In this document: in pieces, positions 1-6,000 of the stretch | How the letters are laid out: each line of letters opens with the position of its first letter | Position numbering within the stretch: position 1 is the first letter of the stretch | Source of the DNA: Glaciimonas sp. | GTDB lineage: Bacteria > Pseudomonadota > Gammaproteobacteria > Burkholderiales > Burkholderiaceae | Direction of reading: 5' to 3' | Assembly: GCA_014377145.1 (NCBI GenBank) | Contig: JACMQE010000223.1 | Location: forward strand, 1 to 6,000 | Length of the DNA stretch: 6,000 bases | Notes under the pieces: model-generated | Databases searched by the model: none | Told to the model about the DNA's origin: nothing | The model's input: the letters and a program-made list of their open reading frames with translations, nothing else | Translations under genes and position numbers: made by a program

Positions 1-700
1 AAGGTGCGCTTAGTTTTTTATGCCGCACGTAGCGATTCAAGAAATCGATGTCGAAAAGATGACACACTTCGCGCATTCCAGAAATTTCAGTGGATTATCC
101 TAAGCCGGGTAATGCCGACGGTGTCCATTGGACGGAGTCGATGATAGACCCATTCACAGGTCGTGCCATTTTTACTAGTTTTATTCCATTGCGTGATAGC
201 CAGTGGAAGGTCCTTGGTTATACTTCTAGCGACGTTTCTCCCGAAGCAGTGTCTAGGCGCAGCAACATTAGCGGCGCATTATTTCAACACCAACCAGGGT
301 TGGTTCTGCTGTAGTCCGACTGGGCCACTTAATGTTGGTAGATGGTCGCACACCGAATGCTGGAGAGATCGCGTTGTATCGGCACTTAGACAACATGAGG
401 GCTACGAACATTACACGCGTCTGCTGCAATTCCAGGTGATGGATGCCGTGCTAGAGGTTAGTTATAAGGTGCCAAATATTCAATGGCGGGTGGTTTATGC
501 GGTCAGTGTCTGGTCTGTCTTGTGGGATCGGGTTGTATCCATTAGCGTGGGAGTTTTGTTGTTTGTATTCCTTACTTTTAATATGTTTTTTGACGCCCGG
601 CGTATTGCAAGAATAGTGATTTCACCCGCAGCTTTACAGCCAAAAAGGCTTGCCGATAGAGCACATTTTAATCGCACTGTCGTCGAAACTTTACCCTTAA
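1..700 (+). pseudogene. Hybrid sensor histidine kinase remnant (periplasmic sensor and TM segment only)
   Basis: Remnant of a membrane sensor kinase that enters from the left edge of the window. Frame 3 (about 90-260) reads a Cache-like sensor piece, with GVHWTESMIDPFTGRAIFTS followed by GYTSSDVSPEAV. A frameshift near 255-265 moves the reading to frame 1, which continues with LRQHEGYEHY and VLEVSYKVPNIQWRVVYAV. One hydrophobic helix follows (532-591, VVSISVGVLLFVFLTF), then a cytoplasmic linker, FDARRIARIVISPAAL and FNRTVVETLPL. In betaproteobacterial RcsC/BvgS-like hybrid kinases, as I remember them, this linker leads into PAS, HisKA, HATPase and receiver domains. None of these is present: isochorismatase-like sequence starts at about 701. 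Stops at 30-32 and 60-62 in frame 3, together with the frameshift, show decay at the 5' side too. The family call comes from remembered motifs. That it is a broken gene is much surer than the exact subfamily. Confidence 0.7.
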
Positions 701-1093
701 ACTCCATCTGAAGTTTTGGAATGCGGATCCGCAGGGTGGGCGCTGGTAATACAATTGGAAGTGCAAGCGGCCGACGATTTTATTATTAAAACGACGCCGG
801 ATTCTTTTTTGAAGACACCTCTTAGCGCATTACTAGAAGCTCTCTCGGTTTCACACTTGTTTGTGTGTGGTTACGCGACTAAGTTCTACGTGGATACAAC
901 AGTGAGACGCGCGGCGGGATTGGGATATGACCTCATCTTGATCGCGGACACGTACACCAAGCACGATAAGGAGCACGCCAGTGGTGTCCAGATTTGGCAG
1001 CATCACGATTGTACATTGCCATTAATATCCAGCTTTGTTTCTCGGATTTTTGCATTGACCTCCGACAATATTGAATTCTCGTCATCATGCTGA
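701..1093 (+). pseudogene. Isochorismatase-family cysteine hydrolase, N-terminally truncated, catalytic Cys replaced
   Basis: C-terminal ~130 codons of an isochorismatase/nicotinamidase-like hydrolase. The frame is open from 701, right after an in-frame TAA at 698-700, to TGA at 1091-1093. Recognisable blocks are GSAGWALV, IIKTTPDSFLKTPLSALLEA, VCGYATKF and VDTTVRRAAGLGYDLILIAD, then KEHASGVQI and a normal-looking C-terminus. The family uses an Asp-Lys-Cys triad. The N-terminal part with the Asp (usually in a DxQ motif) is missing. The Lys is kept in IIKTT. The Cys expected in the TxFCVDTT context is Tyr (TAC, 887-889), one transition from TGC. A TTG at 716 could serve nominally as a start, but there is no Shine-Dalgarno sequence and the product would lack the N-terminal core strands. 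I call it dead although its frame is unbroken, which suggests inactivation by deletion. The substrate cannot be told; many members of this group are annotated only as cysteine hydrolases. Confidence 0.8.
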
Positions 1094-1103
1094 GGATCAG
1101 TAA

Positions 1104-1250
1104 ATGTCATTAAATTTATTCGACGGCGCAGAGCAGAATCGTATTTGGTATGAGAAACTTTGTCCCGGCGCAATGGTAGTACGGCATTTCGCGTTGCCGT
1201 ATGAAACCGCGATTTTCGTCGCCTTGCCAGCTTCGTGGCCAGCGGGAACA
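1104..1250 (+). pseudogene. alkB: AlkB-type 2OG-Fe(II) DNA-repair dioxygenase, N-terminal fragment
   Basis: An ATG at 1104 follows AGGA (1093-1096) by 7 nt, a good ribosome binding site, only 10 nt after the stop of the isochorismatase remnant. The first codons read MSLNLFDGAEQNRIWYEKL, then CPGAMVVRHFALPYETAIFV. This matches the start of AlkB proteins: E. coli AlkB, from memory, begins MLDLFADAEPWQEPLAAGAV with VILRRFAF after it. AlkB removes methyl lesions from DNA oxidatively. The iron-binding HxD...H residues and the RxxxxxR 2-oxoglutarate site lie in the missing C-terminal three quarters. After about codon 41 (possibly 52) the frame runs into hydrophobic sequence of another protein, ending at TGA 1326-1328. 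The junction lies between about 1226 and 1265. The assignment rests on ~40 residues, so it is good but not certain. Confidence 0.6.
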
Positions 1251-1603
1251 CCGATTTTTCGATGGGTCGGGCTGGCGGCAACTATCATTGTCGGAGTGGC
1301 CTGTTACGCTTTTTGGCGGGTGGATTGATCTGTTAGCTTGCATAGCTGGCTTTGCCATTGCGCAGTCACTGGTCCTAGCTGCCGTTGCGGATCGCAAGAC
1401 TATCGCGGCGTATGCCACGTACTTTGAAATTGCATGGAAACTTTTTTCACATTCCGCTCCTAATGATTGCTTTTTCTTTTGCGTTTCACCTGACCGATGT
1501 ACGTCCCAACATTGTCAAAGGCATTCGGACCCTGTTGCTAGTCTTGATGGCATGTTTGCTACCGGTTGCCGTAATGGTGATTGGTGGTTTTTTCATCAGT
1601 ACT
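1251..1603 (+). pseudogene. DUF4153-type polytopic membrane protein, internal fragments in three frames
   Basis: Three successive reading frames give pieces of one membrane protein. Frame 3 (to TGA 1326-1328) has FRWVGLAATIIVGVACYAFW. Frame 1 (about 1330-1446) has LLACIAGFAIAQSLVLAAVA then DRKTIAAYATYFEIAWKLF. Frame 2 (about 1440-1603) has IPLLMIAFSFAFHLTDVRPN, IVKGIRTLLLVLMACLLPVA and VMVIGGFFIS. The order and the HLTDVRP..V.GIRTLLL block resemble DUF4153 proteins as I recall them. In those, several dozen residues separate the FE.AWKL block from the HLTDVRP block; here they are nearly adjacent, so an internal deletion is likely. The N-terminal part and everything after the GGFFIS segment are also gone. 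The function of the family is not established. Nothing functional could be made from this stretch. Confidence 0.65.
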
Positions 1604-1604
1604 G

Positions 1605-1690
1605 TATTATTGCCTAGAGGTGCCGAAATTGAAAGCGCTAGAGATCAACGGCGTCCACTTGTGGGTTCCACCAGAGGGTAGGCATGACGT
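1605..1690 (+). other. Unassigned coding-like remnant between the DUF4153 debris and the clpB control region
   Basis: In frame 3, codons 1620-1679 read VPKLKALEINGVHLWVPPEG, which has the composition of a real protein rather than a shadow frame. The homology to DUF4153 proteins has run out just before this, in a different frame, so this may be the tail of the same gene after another indel or a scrap of a further gene. I do not recognise it. The frame runs on into the promoter region without sense and stops at 1779-1781. Confidence 0.3.
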
Positions 1691-1694
1691 TATG

Positions 1695-1719
1695 CTATAC
1701 CCTAAAGTATTTAGTATAG
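1695..1719. repeat. Imperfect inverted repeat upstream of the clpB promoter
   Basis: The sequence reads CTATAC, CC, TAAA, GTA, TTTA, GTATAG. The outer arms pair over 6 bp and the inner arms over 4 bp, with a two-base CC bulge on the left and a 3-nt loop. It ends 23 nt before the -35 element of the heat-shock promoter. It is AT-rich and has no T-run after it, so it is not a good intrinsic terminator. It could be a binding site for a dimeric regulator, or chance in AT-rich DNA. It is not the CIRCE element (no TTAGCACTC arms). Confidence 0.4.
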
Positions 1720-1742
1720 TTGCGCTAATTAGGCACAACATT

Positions 1743-1770
1743 CTTGAAATATGTCGCCGAGTCCCAATTT
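1743..1770 (+). promoter_or_regulatory. Sigma-32 (RpoH) heat-shock promoter of clpB
   Basis: The -35 element CTTGAAA (1743-1749) matches the RpoH consensus exactly. After 13 bp comes CCCAATTT (1763-1770), against the consensus CCCCATnT, with one mismatch. Both elements and the spacing fit RpoH promoters, and clpB is a classic RpoH-dependent gene in proteobacteria. Transcription would be expected to begin near 1776-1778, giving a leader of about 22 nt. I saw no equally good sigma-70 promoter in front of the gene. Confidence 0.8.
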
Positions 1771-1788
1771 CTAAGTGGTAGACCTTTT

Positions 1789-1792
1789 GGAG
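1789..1792 (+). promoter_or_regulatory. Ribosome binding site deciding the clpB start
   Basis: GGAG lies 6 nt before ATG 1799. It supports this start over the in-frame GTG at 1775, which has no Shine-Dalgarno sequence and sits at or before the predicted transcription start. The eight extra residues from that GTG are also not part of the usual ClpB N-terminus, which starts MRxDKLTTK. Confidence 0.8.
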
Positions 1793-1798
1793 AAAATC

Positions 1799-4402
1799 AT
1801 GCGTTTCGACAAACTCACCACAAAATTACAAGAAGCCATTTCGGATGCCCAAAGCCAGGCATTCGGAAACGATAATCAATATATTGATCCCGTCCACGCA
1901 CTTATCGCCTTACTGAACCAGGATGACGGCAGTGCGCGTTCGTTGTTGCAACGGGCTGGTGTAAATATTGCCGCCTTTTCTATTGGGCTAAAGGCCGCAC
2001 TAGAACGTTTGCCGAAGGTTTCCGGCAACGGCGGCGAAGTACAGATCGGGCGTGAATTGCTAGGATTGCTTAATTTTGCCGATAAAGAGGCGAAAAAGCA
2101 TGGCGATCAATTTATTGCCAGTGAAATGCTGTTTTTAGGATTGCTGGATGATAAATCTGACGCTGGTCAATTGGCACGCCAGCACGGTTTGACACGGAAG
2201 GCGTTGGAGGCTGGCATCAGCGCGGTGCGCGGGGGTAATAACGTTGCGTCTCAAGACGGGGAGGATCAGCGCGAAGCATTGAAGAAGTACACACTTGATC
2301 TGACTGAGCGCGCGCGGCAGGGGAAACTCGATCCAGTGATTGGTCGTGATGATGAAATTCGTCGGGCGATCCAGGTGCTGCAACGCCGCAGTAAAAATAA
2401 CCCAGTCTTGATAGGCGAGCCGGGCGTAGGTAAAACCGCTATTGTTGAAGGACTGGCGCAGCGCATCGTCAATGGTGAAGTGCCTGATAGCCTGAAGTCC
2501 AAGCGTATGTTATCGCTGGATATGGCGTCGCTATTGGCGGGGGCCAAATTTCGTGGGGAATTTGAGGAGCGATTAAAAGCGGTATTGAAGGAAATCGCTC
2601 TTGACGAAGGTCAAACGATTATTTTTATCGATGAATTGCACACCATGGTGGGCGCTGGCAAGGCTGAAGGTGCGATGGATGCTGGTAATATGCTTAAACC
2701 CGCGCTGGCGCGTGGGGAGTTGCATTGTGTTGGTGCAACTACGTTGGATGAATATCGCAAATATATTGAAAAAGATGCCGCATTGGAACGCCGCTTTCAG
2801 AAAATTCTGGTAGACGAGCCAAGCGTCGAAGCGACTATTGCAATTTTGCGCGGCTTGCAAGAAAAATACGAAGTCCATCACGGCGTGCAAATCACCGATC
2901 CCGCTATCGTTGCTGCAGCTGAGTTGTCACATCGCTACATTACTGATCGCTTTTTGCCAGACAAGGCAATTGATCTGATCGATGAAGCAGCTGCCAAGAT
3001 TAAGATTGAAATCGATTCTAAGCCCGAGGTGATGGATAAACTTGGGCGTCGTTTGATTCAACTCAAAATTGAGCGTGAAGCGGTAAAGAAAGAGAAGGAC
3101 GACGCGTCTAAAAAACGCTTTAGCATGATTGAGCAAGAAATCGACAAGCTGGAGCGTGAATACGCCGACCTTGAAGAAGTTTGGAAATCTGAGAAGGCTA
3201 GTGCTCTCGGCAGTCAGCATCTAAAAGAAGAAATCGAAAAACTCCGTTTGCAAATTGACGAGGCTACACGTAATAGCGATTGGCAAAAAGTTTCTGAACT
3301 TAAATACGGTAAGGTGCTTCCTTTGGAACAGGCGCTGGAAGCAAAGCAAAAGCAGGACGCGCTAGCAGATTCTTATTCAGAACTGAGCGCGAAGCCTAGT
3401 TTGGTGCGGACGCAGGTTGGGGCGGAAGAAATTGCAGAAATTGTATCGCGTTCTACCGGTATTCCGGTCTCCAAGATGATGCAGGGCGAACGGGAAAAAT
3501 TGCTGAAGATGGAGGACGAATTACATCGTCGCGTGGTGGGACAGGATCAAGCGATTGTCGCCGTGTCGGATGCGATTCGGCGCTCGCGGGCTGGTTTGAG
3601 TGATCCTGATCGACCATATGGATCGTTTATGTTTTTGGGGCCAACTGGAGTAGGTAAAACGGAGTTGTGCAAGGCGCTGGCGGGATTCTTATTTGACACG
3701 CAGGATGCCATGATCCGTATCGACATGAGTGAATTTATGGAGAAACATTCGGTCTCACGTCTGATCGGTGCACCTCCCGGTTATGTTGGATACGAGGAGG
3801 GCGGCTATCTAACCGAAGCCGTGCGCCGTAAACCGTATAGCGTGATTCTGCTAGATGAAATTGAGAAGGCTCATCCAGATGTTTTCAATGTGCTGCTACA
3901 AGTGCTTGATGACGGTCGTATGACCGATGGCCAGGGGCGTACTGTGGATTTCAAAAATACCGTAATCGTAATGACCTCGAATTTGGGATCGCACCGCACT
4001 CAGGCAATCGAGGAAATCGATCCAGAGGAAGTAAAGATGGAGGTTATGGCAGAAGTCAGAAATCACTTTCGCCCAGAATTTATTAATCGAATTGACGAAA
4101 TTGTAATTTTCCATTCTTTGGATGAAAAAAATATTGGTGCCATAGCCAAAATTCAGTTGAAGATTTTGGAGCAGCGACTTGGCAAGCTGGATATGCGGCT
4201 AGAAATTTCTGAAGAAGGTCTACAAATGATCGTGGAAGCTGGTTTTGATCGAATATATGGTGCACGTCCATTGAAGCGTGCGATTCAACAACAGATTGAA
4301 AATCCTTTATCCAAACTGATACTAGAGGGAGAATTTGGGCCGAATGACATTATTCATATAAGTGTGAATAATAGCAAATTTGTTTTTAACAAGATAAGTT
4401 AG
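1799..4402 (+). CDS. clpB: ATP-dependent protein disaggregase ClpB
   Basis: An 867-residue ClpB/Hsp104 chaperone. It forms cytosolic hexamers that pull polypeptides out of heat-induced aggregates together with DnaK/DnaJ/GrpE, using ATP. Domains: Clp N-domain (1-145); AAA+ module 1 with Walker A GEPGVGKT (206-213), pore loop KFRGE (Phe251), Walker B FIDE (Asp278, Glu279) and arginine fingers Arg331/Arg332; coiled-coil middle domain (about 405-530) that receives DnaK; AAA+ module 2 with Walker A GPTGVGKT (614-621), pore loop GYVGYEEGG, Walker B LLDE (Asp686, Glu687), an arginine finger in FINRIDE (Arg764) and sensor 2 GARPLKR (Arg823). No key residue is missing. Numbering of module 1 equals that of E. 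coli ClpB (857 aa); the extra residues lie after the middle domain. No LGF/IGF loop for ClpP docking was seen, so this is not ClpA, ClpC or ClpX. It is transcribed alone: the neighbours are pseudogenes, and a heat-shock promoter precedes it. This is the only undamaged gene here. Confidence 0.98.
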   Translation: MRFDKLTTKLQEAISDAQSQAFGNDNQYIDPVHALIALLNQDDGSARSLLQRAGVNIAAFSIGLKAALERLPKVSGNGGEVQIGRELLGLLNFADKEAKKHGDQFIASEMLFLGLLDDKSDAGQLARQHGLTRKALEAGISAVRGGNNVASQDGEDQREALKKYTLDLTERARQGKLDPVIGRDDEIRRAIQVLQRRSKNNPVLIGEPGVGKTAIVEGLAQRIVNGEVPDSLKSKRMLSLDMASLLAGAKFRGEFEERLKAVLKEIALDEGQTIIFIDELHTMVGAGKAEGAMDAGNMLKPALARGELHCVGATTLDEYRKYIEKDAALERRFQKILVDEPSVEATIAILRGLQEKYEVHHGVQITDPAIVAAAELSHRYITDRFLPDKAIDLIDEAAAKIKIEIDSKPEVMDKLGRRLIQLKIEREAVKKEKDDASKKRFSMIEQEIDKLEREYADLEEVWKSEKASALGSQHLKEEIEKLRLQIDEATRNSDWQKVSELKYGKVLPLEQALEAKQKQDALADSYSELSAKPSLVRTQVGAEEIAEIVSRSTGIPVSKMMQGEREKLLKMEDELHRRVVGQDQAIVAVSDAIRRSRAGLSDPDRPYGSFMFLGPTGVGKTELCKALAGFLFDTQDAMIRIDMSEFMEKHSVSRLIGAPPGYVGYEEGGYLTEAVRRKPYSVILLDEIEKAHPDVFNVLLQVLDDGRMTDGQGRTVDFKNTVIVMTSNLGSHRTQAIEEIDPEEVKMEVMAEVRNHFRPEFINRIDEIVIFHSLDEKNIGAIAKIQLKILEQRLGKLDMRLEISEEGLQMIVEAGFDRIYGARPLKRAIQQQIENPLSKLILEGEFGPNDIIHISVNNSKFVFNKIS

Positions 4403-4528
4403 GTAACTGCTTTCATACTAAAAACGGCAAAATCAGGCCCATCTTGCTAATGCTTGAGTACAATAAAAAAGCCAAAAGGGATGCCGAGTGGTTTTTTGTC
4501 TACCGAGTGGCTCCAACATAGTCCATTG
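4403..4528. other. Spacer between clpB and the diguanylate cyclase remnant
   Basis: About 125 nt with no convincing coding sequence or RNA gene. It contains a weak terminator candidate (4465-4497) and two copies of the 8-mer CCGAGTGG (4484-4491 and 4503-4510). I see no Shine-Dalgarno sequence or clear promoter in front of the downstream remnant, which agrees with that gene having decayed. Confidence 0.5.
4465..4497 (+). terminator. Weak intrinsic terminator candidate after clpB
   Basis: AAAAAA and CCA (4465-4470, 4472-4474) can pair with TGG and TTTTTT (4489-4497), leaving one bulged G (4471) and a 14-nt loop. A T6 run closes the 3' side about 90 nt after the clpB stop. The stem holds only two G-C pairs, so it is weak; the A-run/T-run design is typical of bidirectional terminators in AT-rich spacers. 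No better hairpin was found between clpB and 4529. Confidence 0.35.
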
Positions 4529-6000
4529 ATGTATTTTCTTAGGAAAATTTTGAAGAAATATTCGCTGTAACGGCTATTTACCCTGCCTTTTGTCATTTTG
4601 ATGGTCAGCCTAGTGGTCACGATAGGCTGGTCACTGTATCGCGCCGATCAGAATAACAAATACTATTGCGCAAAAAACTCTGGCTGATTTAATGAACAGT
4701 ATCGATTAGGCGACGGAGTGCCAGTTACATGACACCAAGGCGACTTTGTGCTTGCTTACGCTTGCTCTTCTGAAGTTTAAAGAAGAAACGAAGCTAGTAT
4801 CGAACGCTTTTTTCCAAGTGAAATAGGAAACTTGCAGGAACGACTCTGGATCGCCAGCAGCCTGTTTCAAGACGTTACGGCTTTGTGTGCTTTGGAGGCG
4901 TCAATGGACAATTTATTAGCGTCAGAAAAGTGGGCGATAAAAAGTTTTTTGCGATTACATGCTCCTGGTTCCGGATTCACTTCACTCTATCGGATCAGCT
5001 TGCCAAATGATACATTGACGCGTTTGAGTACTGAGGAATATGACCCGCGGCAGAGAGCCTGTTATCTCAATATGCTAAAGTCTGGCGAAAACAGCTAGGC
5101 GCCGATATTTCCCGACAGACGGAGCAATGAGCCTGCTATGGCGCTTAAGTAAGTGGTAATTACTAAAAAAAAGAAAATATATGGTGTCGTGGCACCAGAA
5201 ATGCCACTTAAGCCCTTGGGCAAGTTTCTTCGCACCATAGCGATAGAAAAAATGGTGTGGCTTTCATCGTTGAGCGCAACGGTGATCTGGTTGCCAGTTC
5301 GAATAACGACAACACCTATGAGGGTGTGGACGGAAGAGTCTGATAATTTGATTCCGTTGATGCAGAAGCCATCTTTACGATGGAATGTGAGTAGAACCAA
5401 TTTAACCCTAATGCGTGGTGCCTGGCGATCCGTGCATTCGTAATTGAAGTTACAGCAAGTCAGTGATCATGACAGCGCTCATTTTGAAGCCGATAGTGCG
5501 GCTCGAGGCAGGTCGCCAATGGTAAGTACCGCATTTAATAATTCGCTGGGCTAAATTAATGTCGTTTCCTGCGGTTTTCATGATGATGGCGGCCTCGATT
5601 GGGTGATTGTATTGGCAACGCCGCGCTCTAATTTCTGGAGTTTGTTCAACGGCGGCATTTATCATATTTTGCTGGTCGGGCTGATCGTGATCCTGATGTC
5701 GATGGTATTTGGTTTTGTCACCTTGCATTGGGCCTTGCGAGATATTCGCACGCTTACGTTAGCGGCGCAAAATATTTGTAGTGGCTCTTCTTTCATGGCT
5801 TTGAGAATTGATCGTAAGGACGAAATCGGCCAGTTGGCGCAAAGCTTCCAGGAGATGGAACGTAACTTACGTACCGATCGCCTGACCAATTCACTCAACT
5901 GCGATTCATTAGGTGCGCAAATTGAGTTTATGCGACGCAATACGTTCGACCCCAAGTCGTTCAGTTTCGCGATATTGTTTATTGATTTAAATAAATTTAA
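4529..6000 (+). pseudogene. Membrane diguanylate cyclase (Cache-HAMP-GGDEF) remnant, runs off the window
   Basis: Debris of a c-di-GMP synthase with an external sensor, read mainly in frame 2. ATG 4529 starts MYFLRKILKKYSL, then TAA (4568-4570), then TM1 (LFTLPFVILMVSLVVTIGWS, 4574-4633). Frame 3 continues (AQKTLADLMNSID, TAG 4707-4709), returning to frame 2 by ~4784 (NEASIERFFPSEIGNLQERL). A frame 1 excursion (4879-4947, GGVNGQFISVRKVGDKKF) returns at a T6 run. TAG 5096-5098 replaces the Trp expected before APIFPDRR, and TAA lies at 5150-5152. A 1-nt loss in an A6 run (5247-5252) shifts GVAFIVERNGDLVASS to frame 1, ended by TGA-TAA (5341-5346). Frame 2 resumes (FEADSAARGRS; TAA 5552-5554) and stays open: GLDWVIVLATPRSNFW, TM2 (5657-5742), HAMP (DEIGQLAQSFQEMERNL), then GGDEF beginning DRLTNSLNCDSL and FAILFIDLNKFK. 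The usual LTxLxNR is changed. The GGDEF signature lies beyond the edge, so cyclase or degenerate status cannot be seen. Confidence 0.85.

Noticed and set aside
163..711. A 182-codon open frame that could be taken as an intact hypothetical membrane protein
   Set aside because: Its first ~30 codons are out of frame with the sensor homology, which is read in frame 3 there. Only about 265-698 in this frame resembles a protein, and it is the middle of a larger sensor kinase.
852..868. CACAC/GTGTG hairpin as a possible regulatory stem
   Set aside because: It is a five-base stem inside isochorismatase-like coding sequence (SHLFVCG), with no T-tract and no gene start beside it.
1116..1418. Minus-strand open frame of 100 codons over the alkB/DUF4153 debris
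   Set aside because: It is a shadow of plus-strand coding remnants, with no recognisable motif or ribosome binding site.
1775..1798. Upstream GTG start giving ClpB eight extra residues
   Set aside because: It has no Shine-Dalgarno sequence, sits at or before the predicted transcription start, and adds residues absent from the family. ATG 1799 has GGAG at a proper distance.
2266..3220. Several minus-strand open frames inside clpB
   Set aside because: They lie wholly within the conserved clpB reading frame, and their compositions are those of antisense shadows.
4484..4510. Direct repeat CCGAGTGG (4484-4491 and 4503-4510) as a possible target-site duplication or regulator site
   Set aside because: Only 8 bp, 11 nt apart, with no element between the copies. 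Chance cannot be excluded.
5450..5955. Minus-strand open frames of 92 and 97 codons near the right edge
   Set aside because: They are antisense to the sensor, TM2, HAMP and GGDEF parts of the cyclase remnant and show no family motifs.
1..6000. Sequencing or assembly error as the cause of all broken frames
   Set aside because: clpB is free of indels over 2.6 kb, while the flanks carry substitution stops, missing domains and an altered catalytic codon as well as indels, including at places without homopolymers.
1..6000. Insertion sequence, phage, toxin-antitoxin, CRISPR or other defence system
   Set aside because: I saw no transposase motifs, terminal inverted repeats, repeat-spacer pattern or small paired genes. 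The debris is explained by ordinary chromosomal genes.

Overview
The window looks like a piece of a shrinking proteobacterial genome, most likely a betaproteobacterium of the Burkholderiales/Oxalobacteraceae type. This is judged from remembered resemblance of the ClpB protein and of the gene remnants, not from a search. One gene is fully intact: clpB (1799-4402, + strand), the ClpB/Hsp104 disaggregase. It has both AAA+ modules, the coiled-coil middle domain and a close match to a sigma-32 heat-shock promoter (CTTGAAA, 13 bp, CCCAATTT at 1743-1770) just upstream.

Almost everything else is the debris of other genes, all on the + strand. Upstream, in order, are: the sensor and membrane part of a hybrid histidine kinase (1-700), frameshifted and cut off before its kinase domain; the C-terminal two thirds of an isochorismatase-family hydrolase (701-1093), with Tyr where the catalytic Cys should be; the first ~40-50 codons of an AlkB-type DNA-repair dioxygenase (1104 to about 1250); pieces of a DUF4153-type membrane protein in three frames (about 1251-1603); and a short unassigned coding-like stretch (1605-1690). 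Several remnants abut with no space for their missing parts, so large deletions have stitched gene fragments together. A 25-nt imperfect palindrome (1695-1719) and the heat-shock promoter follow.

Downstream of clpB is a ~125-nt spacer with a weak, AT-rich terminator candidate. It is followed by a membrane diguanylate cyclase remnant (4529 to beyond 6000) with the order TM1, periplasmic Cache-like sensor, TM2, HAMP, start of GGDEF. It is broken by several nonsense codons and single-base indels, although its last 446 nt remain open.

The contrast is the main message. Purifying selection has kept an 867-codon chaperone and its promoter, while environmental signalling (two-component sensor, c-di-GMP synthesis), alkylation repair and accessory metabolism have decayed. 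This is what is expected of a host-restricted or recently endosymbiotic lineage in mid-reduction. I found no tRNA, rRNA, CRISPR array, insertion sequence or phage gene, and no evidence for a new multi-gene system.
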